From the NCBI GenBank assembly GCA_039105265.1, contig JAPFFF010000007.1, positions 2,356,001-2,420,000 on the forward strand: a stretch of 64,000 bases of DNA, given 5' to 3'. The notes under the pieces were generated by a model that worked only from the letters and a program-made list of their open reading frames with translations, searched no databases and was not told the DNA's origin. The stretch comes from Tritrichomonas musculus (Eukaryota > Parabasalia > Tritrichomonadida > Tritrichomonadidae). Positions 1 to 10,622 of this stretch are shown one piece after another; the stretch's first letter is position 1; each line of letters starts with the position of its first letter. The translations under genes were made by a program, and so were the position numbers.

Positions 1-589
1 CACCTTTTGATTTTAAATTTGATGAATTTGGCTGATTATGAGCTTGGTTAATACTTCCCGAGTGAGATTTTTCTATATCACCATCAGTATCTTGACTATC
101 AGCTTGACCATCTGATTTTAGAGTTTTCTTTTTAACTTTATTTTTGTCTCTTTTAATATTTAAATCCTTTGAATTAGGATCTTTAATATAAATATCATAA
201 TTAATTTCTCTGTGAATATCATCATACGAAGAATCATTTTCTTCCTTTGGACGCTTTTTAGCTTTTTCTTTGTTAATCGATTCCTGCGCTAATTTGAAAG
301 GATCATTAATTAATTGCTTTGGAATTTCTACTTTTTTTGACGTTTTCTTTTGAGATTTTGGAGACAAAATATCTGCTTGAACTTTATCTTCTATTTGCCT
401 TTTGTATTTATCATCGCTAGCTGATTCAGATAAAGAAGTAGTAATTATTCGTTTTGGAAGTTCTATTTTTTTCATTCGACGACGTGGTGAGTTTTTTTCT
501 GGTTTCGGTGAAGAATTTGATTTTGCGCCTTTAGATAACTCTTTTGAGTTTTGATTATCATGAATATCTTGTTGATCACTTTGATTCAT
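1..589 (-). CDS. Lys/Ser-rich hypothetical protein, C-terminus outside window
   Basis: An open frame runs from an ATG at 589 leftwards to the window edge without a stop, giving about 196 residues. The start reads MNQSDQQDIHDNQNSKELSK. The composition is low-complexity and highly charged: Lys, Ser, Asp and Gln, with basic clusters such as SPRRRMKKIELPKR, and two similar short segments of the form KKIELPKR and KKVEIPKQ. No folded domain is visible in this part, which looks like a disordered N-terminal tail, perhaps of a nuclear or cytoskeletal protein. The neighbouring HEAT-repeat gene is on the same strand about 250 bp upstream of it. Function not recognised; the coding call rests on the long open frame and codon-like composition. 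Confidence 0.7.
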   Translation of the reverse strand, partial: MNQSDQQDIHDNQNSKELSKGAKSNSSPKPEKNSPRRRMKKIELPKRIITTSLSESASDDKYKRQIEDKVQADILSPKSQKKTSKKVEIPKQLINDPFKLAQESINKEKAKKRPKEENDSSYDDIHREINYDIYIKDPNSKDLNIKRDKNKVKKKTLKSDGQADSQDTDGDIEKSHSGSINQAHNQPNSSNLKSKG

Positions 590-837
590 TGTAAAAAAGA
601 ATATCCTATTTCTTTTTAACGGAAACTTTGGTATAAAATTTTCTTAACCGTTCAAATTGAATAATATAAAAATTGATTAAAAAACGATCATTTCTTAACG
701 TGCATTTTTTATAAAATAACAATAATATAAATATTTACTTAATTACTTTAAAACCATGATCATTGTATTATTTATATGGATAACAGATAATTTTGTATTA
801 TTAGAATCATGCTTAAAAGAAGCTTAGTGCATCACGA

Positions 838-3333
838 TTAAGGATCATAAACATCATATTGATCAATTAGATTCTGAATTAATTCTTTATGAGGAGGAAT
901 TATATCACTCTCATCAAGAATTGATTTATCTGTAACTTTTTCAATTGCAATCGAAATTCCGACAATTTGTTTTCTGACATTTCCGTCAGAATCTTTGAAT
1001 ATTTCATATAGCCGGTGATAATATTTGTCTGAATCATTTAATAATGTCATTGGACAGTGCCATACAAATATTCTAAAGCCTTTAACAACATCTGGAAGTA
1101 CGATTGGACGATAAAATACAGTAAAAACAGATGCTGAATTAAAAGTTTTGCTCGAGATATCGCAAATTGATATAGAATTGGCTTTTATCGATGCGTCTGG
1201 TAGTTTCGCCAGAGCCTTTAAGTAAAATATAAACATTTCATCAAACATTTCTTTATTTTCTATTCTAACATTTTGCAATGCTAGAGAAAGCCGTTTGAAG
1301 TTACATTTCGGCCCTTTTTTCATTTCTTGATTGATAATAATTAATAAGTTAGCTTGAGATTTGTTTGATATTACTACTTCAGGTTCCTTCGTTTTTTTTG
1401 TCTTTAATCTTTCTATTTCTTCTTTGGGAATATAATGAATCAACTGCCTTTTCATTTCTCTTGATTGAAGATTAAAAAATTTTAAAACTTCGCTTGTTTC
1501 TTTTTGGCAAATAAGGTAAAGAAGCTTTTCACCTGATTCAGTTTTAGTTTTTAAATGCAGTAAATAGCAGAGAAGATTCCGAATTGATAATTGTGAAAGA
1601 AGAATATCTGGCTTTTTTTTATACATAAGAAGAACAACCTCTTCGATAAGTAAAGGTCTTTGGTTTTCGCTTTTAACAACAAGAGCAGCTTCAATTAATT
1701 CATCAGGAGAAGATTCGAGTAAAATTGCGTCTAGAAAGTCACCTGCTCCATCTTCTTCAGCTAATGAAACAGGTGGACGAATTGCATGAAGTAAAAAACG
1801 AACAATATCGATAAGGAGGGTATGAAGAACTTCTGGGTTTTGATATATGCATTTTGTAAGGAGTCTGGCTAGTAATGGTGATACCTTTTTATGGAGAGGA
1901 AATGCAGCTGTTAAGAGACATTTCACAACATCAATAGCTGGATAATTAAACGAGTATGAGTTTAGCTCACATATTTTTTTAAAATGATTAAGATATGTCA
2001 TACGTTCAATCCAATCCATTTTTGACATATCACGAAGAGAAAGCTGTTTTTGAAGATTAGTTTTCTTAACTAATCTGCCAACAGTTTTTTGGTCAATATG
2101 CGAGTTTAAATCTTGGTTTTTTTTAAAATCATTCGAAGCCAGACTTCCTAAAAAATCATTTTTACTTTCTTCTTCTTCAGAATAAGTTGAACTCTGAACA
2201 TTGTTTTTTCTCCCAAGAGCAGGCATGAATTCGTTTTCAATTTTATTTCGATCTTCGTTTTTGCTTAAGGAATCATTATTACGACTTTTACCATCATAGT
2301 TACTATAATATGATGTTAATCTTTTACTGTCGTTTTCAGATAAAATTTTATCTTTAATTCCTCTTGAAAAGCTAGATCTTCTATGGTGCTGAATACTAGA
2401 AAAATTTTCTATTGTGGCTCGATATTTTTTTGGATCATTTTCTTCTGAATCGTCATTGTTTAGGTTTGCATTTTGCTGTTCTTCTTTTAATTTGGATTGG
2501 GAATTTATATTGAAAACTGAGTCTAAACCAGAAATAAATTTATTTCCTTCATTATCTAGTGCAGAAGGACGACTAATTGAACTTTCTTTATGTAAAGATT
2601 TTTTTGACTTTGATTTTTTTTCAGCTCTTTTATATTTCTTACCTTGACCATTTAGAATTCGTTTGTCATCATCTTTTCTGATAATATGAACAGTTCCATG
2701 AACATCAACTGTTTTTTGAGGTATCTGAGGTAAAAAAGTTTGAAAGTATTTCTGGTATACATTAAATGATATTTTTGATTCCTGAAGGCATTCACGAATT
2801 TTATCTTTTCCCGCGTTTAAAAATATTTGTTCGGCAAGTTCTCTAATTTGTGAATTGGGATCGTCTAGTAATTTAACAATAGGCTCAACAGGCACACTTA
2901 ACTTTAAGTCAGCAATCAAAGAAAGCAAATAAATTCTAATTGCATTAGATTTACTATATAAAATATTATGTTCTACTTCGTTCCACCATATTGAAATATC
3001 AAAAGATTCAAACAAGATACGGAGACATACATTTGTAGATTTGACGATACTATTATTAACTGATGCGAGAGAGAAAATTAAAATTGATAAAATTTCAAAA
3101 ATATCTGTTAAATCATTGAGATTTCGCACAAAAAGAAATTCTACTATTGAAAAAGATAATGCTCTAATTTTGTAGTTATTGTGATTTAATAGAGGGAAAA
3201 CTTTATGAAATATTGTATTGGCATAATCACGAGAAACCTTGGTATCTTTTACATCTTCTGAAACAACAACCAAACCAGATAAAATTAAAATTGGGTCAGA
3301 ACTAGATAACTGTTCATATAGGGTTTGGTCCAT
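838..3333 (-). CDS. HEAT/TOG-like repeat protein with disordered linker
   Basis: 831 residues from an ATG at 3333. Residues 1-200 are alpha-helical and HEAT-like (for example PLLNHNNYKIRALSFSIVEF and VKLLDDPNSQIRELAEQIF). Residues about 210-430 form a Lys/Ser/Asn-rich linker with basic patches. Residues about 435-831 are helical again and open with MSKMDWIERMTYLNHFKKIC, a Trp-containing helix of the kind seen at the start of TOG domains. Two HEAT blocks around a basic linker resemble CLASP or other microtubule-associated TOG proteins, but the match is only structural and I would not name it. It shares a 350-bp divergent intergenic region with the PHD/SET gene. The coding call is secure; the family is tentative. 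Confidence 0.85.
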   Translation of the reverse strand: MDQTLYEQLSSSDPILILSGLVVVSEDVKDTKVSRDYANTIFHKVFPLLNHNNYKIRALSFSIVEFLFVRNLNDLTDIFEILSILIFSLASVNNSIVKSTNVCLRILFESFDISIWWNEVEHNILYSKSNAIRIYLLSLIADLKLSVPVEPIVKLLDDPNSQIRELAEQIFLNAGKDKIRECLQESKISFNVYQKYFQTFLPQIPQKTVDVHGTVHIIRKDDDKRILNGQGKKYKRAEKKSKSKKSLHKESSISRPSALDNEGNKFISGLDSVFNINSQSKLKEEQQNANLNNDDSEENDPKKYRATIENFSSIQHHRRSSFSRGIKDKILSENDSKRLTSYYSNYDGKSRNNDSLSKNEDRNKIENEFMPALGRKNNVQSSTYSEEEESKNDFLGSLASNDFKKNQDLNSHIDQKTVGRLVKKTNLQKQLSLRDMSKMDWIERMTYLNHFKKICELNSYSFNYPAIDVVKCLLTAAFPLHKKVSPLLARLLTKCIYQNPEVLHTLLIDIVRFLLHAIRPPVSLAEEDGAGDFLDAILLESSPDELIEAALVVKSENQRPLLIEEVVLLMYKKKPDILLSQLSIRNLLCYLLHLKTKTESGEKLLYLICQKETSEVLKFFNLQSREMKRQLIHYIPKEEIERLKTKKTKEPEVVISNKSQANLLIIINQEMKKGPKCNFKRLSLALQNVRIENKEMFDEMFIFYLKALAKLPDASIKANSISICDISSKTFNSASVFTVFYRPIVLPDVVKGFRIFVWHCPMTLLNDSDKYYHRLYEIFKDSDGNVRKQIVGISIAIEKVTDKSILDESDIIPPHKELIQNLIDQYDVYDP

Positions 3334-3683
3334 TCAACTTGCAAATTTTATCTCATACGTTTATATTTTTGAATAAAAAATATTTTTGAATGCAATAACT
3401 TTGGACCGATAGACACAACAATGATTAATTTTTTGAATAGTATTGAAAAGTTTCAGATTTTCTTCGGTATTTTTTATTTTTAAATAATTCCTGAATTTTG
3501 AGAAAATTTCCAAATTAATACCAAAAACAATTGATTTATTTTATTATATAAATAAAATTTAATATAAAAAATAAATTCAATTTAGAATCAAAAATTTTTT
3601 AAAGAAGATAAAATGATTTGAAAAAAATAGCAAAATTAGATCTCCTCATAAAATCTCATAAAATATCTGAATAACCGTTTGTT
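3334..3683. other. Divergent intergenic region
   Basis: About 350 bp of AT-rich sequence between the start codons of the HEAT-like gene (-) and the PHD/SET gene (+). It must hold both promoters. I see no clear full Inr within it; the best Inr-like match lies just downstream, at 3700. Confidence 0.6.
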
Positions 3684-6137
3684 ATGCAATCAATAATTAT
3701 CACATTTCTCATAAAATTTTGTGAAAATTTTACAGAAATTAAATTCAATATCTCTAAAAATTTTACAATGAATTTCAAAAAAAAAAAAATGTTGAGTATT
3801 TCATCCCTACTTTCTGATTCACCTACTGCAAACAATAACAAGCCTTTTAGCAGAACTTCTTCCTCATCTCCACCAGTATTTCATTCTCAATTCCAGAAAG
3901 TTATACAAACTTCAAGACCAACTTTATCAGCCACCAATAGCTATAATTCTGCATTGAGCACATCTCCTAATTTATCAGAATCATCTAATGACGAACAGAA
4001 CGGGATCATACATCAAACGTTTACAAATGGTTTTCAAGCTTATGATAATCCTGATACTAAAATTAGCAATAACATTTACCAAAAACTGCATTTTCAAACC
4101 GTTCAAATTCTACATCACGATTTTATACCTTCTTGTACTCTAAATAAATCATATGGTCAATTCCTAAATGATTCAATTCCACCGCTACTATTAAATAAAT
4201 CCAATAGCCAAAATTCAATAAACAAAGACAACCAAAATTCTGCTGATTCAAACAAATCCATTATTACCCCAGTGCTTGACATGAAAATACCAGATCCTAC
4301 TTATTATGACAAAGATGGAATGAAATATGGGATAAGATGCGTTTGCGGTGATCCACACGATGACGGCTTTCTCGTACAATGCGAAAAATGCGAAATGTGG
4401 CTTCATGGTACATGTATTAATTATGCCAGGAACGCAAAATGCGACCACTTTTACTGCCCTTTTTGCCTTAAGACAAAAATTCAATGCGTTTGCGGTAAAT
4501 CTATGTATTATGATATTCCTCTTATTCAATGCCAAAAATGTGGAAATTGGTCTCATAAATCATGCGAGAATATTGAATATGGAATAATTCCTTCTGATTT
4601 TATATGCACTAACTGTCGAAAACTTAATCAGTCAAGAAATGAAATCAATCAAAAAGTTTTTTATAAAATCCCGTACGTTAAGTTTTGTGAGCAAGACAAG
4701 GATGTTATAAATATTACAGTTTTTACCTCAAATTGCGAGTTTCCTTTTGATAAATCATCAATAATTGCTTCTCTTCCAGATGGTCCTTTTAGAAATATGA
4801 TTGAAGAAGATTTAAACTTTCCAGAATTAAACTTCCGATCTTTTATGGAAAAATATTTCCATACATTTGCTCCACTTTTCTTTGATCGAATTCACGAGTT
4901 TTTCAGAGTTTTCAACGAAACTGTATGCGCTATTTTTCGCATTAATAAAAAGTCTGTTTTACGCGCTCTTGACGTTTTAGCCAATCGACTTTTATATAAT
5001 CAATCTCAAGCAAAAAATTATAACGATTATATTGAAAATCATGATCAAACTATAATTAAAAAAGAGATTTTGGACAAATCAACTAATAATGATGAGATAG
5101 ATGATGATTGCGAAGAAGAAGATCTTTCACATTCTGAATCAATTACAGATTATCTTAAAGAATTACAAACACCCCGTTTAGAAAATTTTCCAAATTCTGT
5201 TGAACTTTACACAGATTCTGAACGAGCACGTTCTAATTTTGATAGCAATAGTATTACCAAGAAAAATCGTCGCAAGCGTCGAAAAAATGAAAACGAGAAC
5301 AATGATGAAAACAATAACTCTACACTCAACGATCATTTGTCTCCATCTGATCTCGATATTAGGGGTGGCGTTTACACTCCTACTTCTCTTGAAGATGGAG
5401 CCTTTATTACAGAAATTCCAGGCTTTATATTTCATACAGATGAAATTAAAGCTGACTCAGGATTACCGTATACATCTATCCTCGTTACCGATGATGTTCT
5501 CTTTGTTGATGCCCTTGAAACACCATTCCAGGATTTTTCACGGAAACTCAGGAGAAGTTTCCACTTTAATTGTATTGTTAAAATGATTCGTGTGCAAGGA
5601 ACTCTTCATGCCGCGCTTTTTGCAACCAAACTACAAGGTCCTTTAAGTGAAGAGAAATCTCGACGAGGAGACGCAATTCCAGCGAATGGCGAACTTATTC
5701 TTCCCTTCGATGGTCATATTCCATTCCCAACTGAAAAAGTTGAATGGAAAGAGCGAAGGAGGCGCAAATTTAATATAGGCATGACTATAAGTGATCCCAC
5801 CGATTCTTTTTACAAATTTGAGAATCCTGGTTTGACTAATATTTCACCTCCAATACTCGATTTAACCAAAAATTTTAATAATAACAATAATAGTAATAAT
5901 AATGATCATAATTCCTGTGATAATAACCATGAAGAAACAACAAAAAAAACAAAGAAAAAAATTACTCAACAAACTGTAGCTAAAAGATGCGCAATTGATC
6001 CCAATTTAACACTCTTATCAACATTTATAGATGGATCGGTTCCTCCAATGCCATTTATTATTCTCTCAGATGAAGAAGATATTGATGTATACAAAACTCA
6101 AATGGAGAGAATCAAATCCAGAATATTATCACAGTGA
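3684..6137 (+). CDS. PHD-PHD-SET chromatin protein, Set3/MLL5/SETD5-like
   Basis: 817 residues from the first ATG. In-frame ATGs at 3768 and 3789 (residues 29 and 36) are better starts, because the first 28 residues look non-coding and an Inr-like motif lies at 3700. Two tandem PHD fingers occupy about 215-262 (CVCG...C..C..W.H..C...C..C) and 264-311 (CVCG...CQKCGNWSHKSC). Residues about 558-680 align with the SET domain of the Set3/KMT2E/SETD5 group: GAFITEIPGFIF, then RKLRRSFHFN where the family has RRSCxPN, then ALFATK and GELILPFD. The Cys of the RRSCxPN-like motif is Phe here. That group is thought to be mostly inactive as methyltransferases and to read H3K4 methylation through PHD within a deacetylase complex. 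Asn- and Lys-rich linkers surround the domains. Predicted nuclear. Confidence 0.85.
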   Translation: MQSIIITFLIKFCENFTEIKFNISKNFTMNFKKKKMLSISSLLSDSPTANNNKPFSRTSSSSPPVFHSQFQKVIQTSRPTLSATNSYNSALSTSPNLSESSNDEQNGIIHQTFTNGFQAYDNPDTKISNNIYQKLHFQTVQILHHDFIPSCTLNKSYGQFLNDSIPPLLLNKSNSQNSINKDNQNSADSNKSIITPVLDMKIPDPTYYDKDGMKYGIRCVCGDPHDDGFLVQCEKCEMWLHGTCINYARNAKCDHFYCPFCLKTKIQCVCGKSMYYDIPLIQCQKCGNWSHKSCENIEYGIIPSDFICTNCRKLNQSRNEINQKVFYKIPYVKFCEQDKDVINITVFTSNCEFPFDKSSIIASLPDGPFRNMIEEDLNFPELNFRSFMEKYFHTFAPLFFDRIHEFFRVFNETVCAIFRINKKSVLRALDVLANRLLYNQSQAKNYNDYIENHDQTIIKKEILDKSTNNDEIDDDCEEEDLSHSESITDYLKELQTPRLENFPNSVELYTDSERARSNFDSNSITKKNRRKRRKNENENNDENNNSTLNDHLSPSDLDIRGGVYTPTSLEDGAFITEIPGFIFHTDEIKADSGLPYTSILVTDDVLFVDALETPFQDFSRKLRRSFHFNCIVKMIRVQGTLHAALFATKLQGPLSEEKSRRGDAIPANGELILPFDGHIPFPTEKVEWKERRRRKFNIGMTISDPTDSFYKFENPGLTNISPPILDLTKNFNNNNNSNNNDHNSCDNNHEETTKKTKKKITQQTVAKRCAIDPNLTLLSTFIDGSVPPMPFIILSDEEDIDVYKTQMERIKSRILSQ
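3700..3714 (+). promoter_or_regulatory. Inr-like element of the PHD/SET gene
   Basis: TCACATTTCTCATAA resembles the trichomonad initiator TCAYTWYTCATTA, with extra spacing. It lies 54 bp upstream of the in-frame ATG at 3768. If it is the true transcription start, translation begins at 3768 or 3789 rather than at 3684. Confidence 0.3.
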
Positions 6138-6307
6138 TTTTATATTTATCTATTTTTATTTCTTTCGTGTATTATTTTCTTTTGTTTGTTATTTATTTTA
6201 AACAGAATAATTTAGTTTTATATTTTTTTTATTACTTTTAATTTATAACATTACAAAAGTTATAGGTTTTTAAGTAAATATAAAAAATAAAACAAACATT
6301 TATGAAT

Positions 6308-9300
6308 TTACGTTGATCCTGATTTTTTCACTCTGATATACTTTTGCCATTTGGCCTTACGCACTTCAACACTATGTATCAATCTAGAAACATCAAAATC
6401 ATCATTATTTTCTTCTTCCTCTTCTTCTTCAATTACATCATTACAATTATCAATACTATTATTTTTATTACAGATATTTTTATTCACATTACTGTTATTG
6501 TTCTCATCATTAACGTTAATATCACTTGCTTTACTGTCTGCTGCTTTGACCTGAGATTGCCTTTTTGAACTCGATAAGTAATGATAATAACGTGGCGCGT
6601 TTATTTGGTAATTTTTGCTCTGCAATGGAAAATGAACTTGATTCCTTTGAGGCGTCAATGACTGAGGCGAGTCATTCATTCCACTTCGAGCTAAAATTGG
6701 CTTAGTGACACTTTTTGGCTTTTGATCATTCGGAGTCATTGTTGCGTTTTCGGTTTTTTTGTCTGAATCTGGCGAGAGAAGAGGACCCAGTGATGGGAAG
6801 GCGATTTGTGTTCTTTGGTGCCTAATTGGTGCTGCATAAGATAATGTTTTCTCAACGTCGACAGGCTCTTTTGGAGGTTTTGAGTTGTCAGAAGTGTAAT
6901 GCTGGGGGATATCAAGAGAAGAGACGATTGGCAGTCCTTTGCTGTATTTGTTCTGTGGATCTGTTCCTCCGAAGATGATGATTTTCTTGCTGATTTCGTC
7001 ATAGACAGCAGAAAACATTGAAAGGCCTGGGAGGAAGTTCCCTTCAATTTCAATGGCACTCAAATGTCCTGTTTCAATGTTCACACAAAAACAACTTGGC
7101 GCTGCAACGCAATCACACTTACCAAATGATGCTGCATTAAAACTGCTATCATTATCATATGAACCGTTTAAATTTGAATCATCATCCAAATTGAGACTTG
7201 AGTCATTTTTATCTTCCTGATTTGTCGGAGGAGGAGGGAAAACATACTTAATTGTTGATCCGCCAAGAATGAACATGAATCGGTTGACGATGGCTGCCGC
7301 GTGCCCAAATCTCGGAACAACGACTCTTAAGTTTTTCAAATTGATTATTGTCCATTTGCCATTCAAAAAGTTGTAGCACCAAGTGTCATTCAGAACGGCG
7401 TGATTCACTGCGCTGATGCCTCCATGAATGATCATCAAGTTTTTGTATACAACCGCCGAGTGCTTGTATCGTGGCTCTGGCGTCAGAATTGTTGGGTCAC
7501 TGATGAACCACTCGCCTGTGTCGACTGAGTAGAAGTGGATGTCGCTGTAAAGCTTCCCTCGATTCTTCGGATTCACTCCGCCGTAGATCACAATGAATTC
7601 TTCATACGCGCAGCACGTGTGGTGGATTCGGCTTTCCTTCAGGCCTTCTGTTGGCAGTGACCGAGTGTTCGCGATCACGTCTGGCTGCGAGTTTTCTGAT
7701 CTCCCAAACTTCCCTCGCGACTCTTCAAATTTGTTGTTCAGCAGTTCGAAAGGGCCCGCCTTCTTGCAGCCGCCGTAGATGTACGGGACGTCCTTGATCA
7801 GCACAACTTTCGAGTAATTGTGAACGTTCTTGATGTCACTCGCAATCGTCAGCGATTCATGGCGAGTGTCGAAGATCATGTACGACTTGTATGACACAAT
7901 CGAGACCGAGTTCGAAACTTTGCCGCACGACGTGTCGGTCATCATTGGAATCACTTGGCTCGGCGGAGGGAAATATTCAACCGCTTTGATCGTTGGAAGA
8001 CTATTTTGCGAGCTGTTCTCAATCATTTTGCTTCGAAGCTCACTCATGGCGGTGCTGAATTTCGCAATTTGCTCGGCGCTGCTGAATTCGATGATTCTCA
8101 TTTCCTCTTTGAAATAGATTCCAATGCTCGTGCTGTCTTGGTAATTTGGAATGAAAATGAATTTGTTGTATTCACTTCGCATCTGTTCTTGTTCAATTTC
8201 TCGTTCTCGTTCTCGTTCGCAGTTGGCGCTAAGCAGTATTAAGTCATTGAATAAATAAAGAGTCCCCCGCTGCTTCTTCTTCTCTTTCAATAAAACATTG
8301 AATTCTTCAACTAAAATTCGATCCTTCGTGACAATCGACTGATGCTCGTATTCTTTCAACGGCTCCAGTCTCTCTTGAATGTCTTTCACTCCTCTAACCA
8401 AATGTGCCTCTTCCATCCCATGAACCATCCGCTTTAATTCACTCTCCACTTTTTGAATCGATATATAGTCAGGATGTGATTTTGGCGTGTATTTCAGTAG
8501 CTCGTGAACCAAGAGGACATATCTTGGAAACCTTTGAATAGGCTTAATCACCATTGATTGAAATGTAGTTTTATTATTCTCAGGTGCTTGTCTACATATT
8601 TCTTTAACAAATGGATTTGAATCCAGTTTTTTGGTCACTTTTTTTGTCATGTTGTTGTAATTGACAAAATAGTCCTGTGATGTTTTCCTCAATTGGAACA
8701 TGAAGCCTGAAAACAAAGAGCCAACACATGATGAATAAGATTGAAGACTAGTTAAGCTTTCAGTTAAATATGAACTCGTCTTGATCATCTTTGGAATTGG
8801 CCCAAAAATTGTTTGTTGATCTTGTTCATTCAAAATTTTTTTTTCTTTGAAATTTTTGGCAAAATGATTGTTCAAAACAATCAAATGAAGACAATATTCC
8901 ATTTCCGTTGTGAATATTTCTTTAAGCACTTTTTCCCTGGATAATATTGTTCTGAGTCCCGGCGGCTCAATATTGATTTGGAACTCCAATTCTGTGAAGT
9001 TTTTCTTTATAACGTGAGGATGAACATTTCGTGTTTGTGGCTGATAAATTAATTTCGCTTTTTGAAGGAAATCTTTCATATTTGTTGAATCCGAAACTTT
9101 ATGTTTGTTTAAAAATATGTCTGAATTCGAAATAGGAATCCCAAATTGCTTAATCATTTCTTTTTTGAAATCAGATATATTTTTATCTGCAAATTGTGAT
9201 GGTATGAAACCAAATGTGAATGATGGGAAATTGATATTTGGACTATTTGGACTTGATACTTTAAATATGAGGAAAAATTTGTTCACTTGTGATTTGTTTA

Positions 9301-9556
9301 AAATAAAAAAAGAAAAATTTGCTTCTTGATTTTGATCATCTAGTTGATTAACAATTAAACTAGGATATATATTTAATGGAATTGAATTTGGTGGAAGAAT
9401 TTCAATATATGTTGGTGTTTTAATTGCTAATATATACAGATGATGATTGATTTGATAAATATTTCGTAAAATTTGAGATACTGTCTTGTTTATAATTAGA
9501 GGAGGAGACTTTTTTAATATTGATTCATCTTCTAAAATGAATGTTACAGTAGCCAT
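6308..9556 (-). CDS. RhoGEF (DH-PH) protein with Kelch repeats, copy A
   Basis: 1082 residues from the ATG at 9556. An ATG 39 bp further upstream is in frame, but the paralogue at 14256 begins at the same MATVT residues. Residues 1-190 are a shared N-terminal region, possibly ubiquitin/RBD-like. A DH domain spans about 205-385 (REKVLKEIFTTEMEY at its start; MVIKPIQRFPRYVLLVHELL is the conserved CR3 helix). A PH-like domain spans about 400-510 (GTLYLFNDLILLS). Kelch blades with Gly-Gly pairs follow at about 545-905 (YGGC, YGGV, HGGI, LGGS, FGGT). The tail is Asn- and Glu-rich. Expected role: guanine-nucleotide exchange on a Rho/Rac GTPase with Kelch-mediated scaffolding, in actin control. The Kelch and PH parts are almost identical to copy B and GC-rich, unlike the rest. 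Confidence 0.9.
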   Translation of the reverse strand: MATVTFILEDESILKKSPPLIINKTVSQILRNIYQINHHLYILAIKTPTYIEILPPNSIPLNIYPSLIVNQLDDQNQEANFSFFILNKSQVNKFFLIFKVSSPNSPNINFPSFTFGFIPSQFADKNISDFKKEMIKQFGIPISNSDIFLNKHKVSDSTNMKDFLQKAKLIYQPQTRNVHPHVIKKNFTELEFQINIEPPGLRTILSREKVLKEIFTTEMEYCLHLIVLNNHFAKNFKEKKILNEQDQQTIFGPIPKMIKTSSYLTESLTSLQSYSSCVGSLFSGFMFQLRKTSQDYFVNYNNMTKKVTKKLDSNPFVKEICRQAPENNKTTFQSMVIKPIQRFPRYVLLVHELLKYTPKSHPDYISIQKVESELKRMVHGMEEAHLVRGVKDIQERLEPLKEYEHQSIVTKDRILVEEFNVLLKEKKKQRGTLYLFNDLILLSANCEREREREIEQEQMRSEYNKFIFIPNYQDSTSIGIYFKEEMRIIEFSSAEQIAKFSTAMSELRSKMIENSSQNSLPTIKAVEYFPPPSQVIPMMTDTSCGKVSNSVSIVSYKSYMIFDTRHESLTIASDIKNVHNYSKVVLIKDVPYIYGGCKKAGPFELLNNKFEESRGKFGRSENSQPDVIANTRSLPTEGLKESRIHHTCCAYEEFIVIYGGVNPKNRGKLYSDIHFYSVDTGEWFISDPTILTPEPRYKHSAVVYKNLMIIHGGISAVNHAVLNDTWCYNFLNGKWTIINLKNLRVVVPRFGHAAAIVNRFMFILGGSTIKYVFPPPPTNQEDKNDSSLNLDDDSNLNGSYDNDSSFNAASFGKCDCVAAPSCFCVNIETGHLSAIEIEGNFLPGLSMFSAVYDEISKKIIIFGGTDPQNKYSKGLPIVSSLDIPQHYTSDNSKPPKEPVDVEKTLSYAAPIRHQRTQIAFPSLGPLLSPDSDKKTENATMTPNDQKPKSVTKPILARSGMNDSPQSLTPQRNQVHFPLQSKNYQINAPRYYHYLSSSKRQSQVKAADSKASDINVNDENNNSNVNKNICNKNNSIDNCNDVIEEEEEEENNDDFDVSRLIHSVEVRKAKWQKYIRVKKSGST
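6847..7116 (-). repeat. Conversion tract 2, copy A (last Kelch blade)
   Basis: 270 bp matching 16717-16986 in inverted orientation, with one difference seen (a Val/Leu codon near 7080). It is separated from tract 1 by 133 bp of unrelated sequence coding a variable loop. Confidence 0.85.
7250..8439 (-). repeat. Conversion tract 1, copy A (PH + first Kelch blades)
   Basis: 1190 bp inverted relative to 15364-16553 and of the same length. I found only one difference, a Val/Ile codon near 7327. Sequence identity stops abruptly at both ends. The tract is GC-rich: 34 of 60 bases at 7621-7680 are G or C. Confidence 0.85.
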
Positions 9557-10622
9557 ATTAAAATTAGATGAAAAAAATTGAAAAAGAAATCTCAAATTTG
9601 AATGATATCCTTTGAAATTATATTTTTTTTACAAAAATTTTCGCTATACGTTTTTTTTTTCTGAGGAAGCATTTGTGAGATTAATACAATTTCATAATCA
9701 TCTTTTTCAAAATTCAATGATTAAGAATATTTTGATATTTTTTTCATTGGATATTGTTAACTGCGATCAATTGAAAAAAATGTGATTGATATAAAATATT
9801 ATTAATTAGAGAAAAATATATAATATAAACAGAACAAGTACAATTCTTCAAAAAAATAACCATTAACAAATGATTAGAATTCAATATTTTGTAAATACCA
9901 TAATTTGATAGATCACATAGCTAATTTATGATTTGATACATCTATATATTGTTTTAAGAAAATAAATAACATATAAAACATATAAAAAATTAATTTTACT
10001 ATATCTTAAATATGACATTGTCTTAATTTTTTTAAAAAAGGTGGCATATACAATTAAATATCATTAAAATTTAATTAATTTCATCAAGTTTAATAGAAAT
10101 CTCCATCAAATGCAAAATCTCCTTTTATGTTAGTTGATTGGATGTAAGCTGATGATTTTGTGAAAAGTCATACAAATATTTTAATTAATAATTCAAATTT
10201 GAATATTTAAATGGCCTAGTGTCATAATTCATTGATCGAAAAGGACCTTTTTAATAAATTCATTATTGATTAAATAACAATATCCATACCAGATTTTCAC
10301 TACACATACGAAAATAATAATAATAATAATAAACAAATTGGTCATCAAATCAAATATGAATGAATTGATAAAAAATTTTCTTTATGAATTTTGTATTAAT
10401 ATGAATAATCACAATATGTATATCTTTTTATCAAACTTTTAAAAAGCTTTTTTTAAATATAAATATCAATTTATTTAGTTTGATAAATATAATGATACAA
10501 AAATAATTATGATTAAAATATTTGAAATCAATATACAAACAAAAAAATCATGAACAAATATAATCACAATTTTCTATGATCAAGAATTTATAAATTTATA
10601 AAGAGGATCATTATTTTTTGTT
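9557..10622. other. Gene-free AT-rich spacer
   Basis: About 1.07 kb between the divergent RhoGEF-Kelch and ARM-like genes. It contains a short AAT trinucleotide run near 10310-10332. I see no ORF, RNA gene or structured repeat. Confidence 0.6.
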
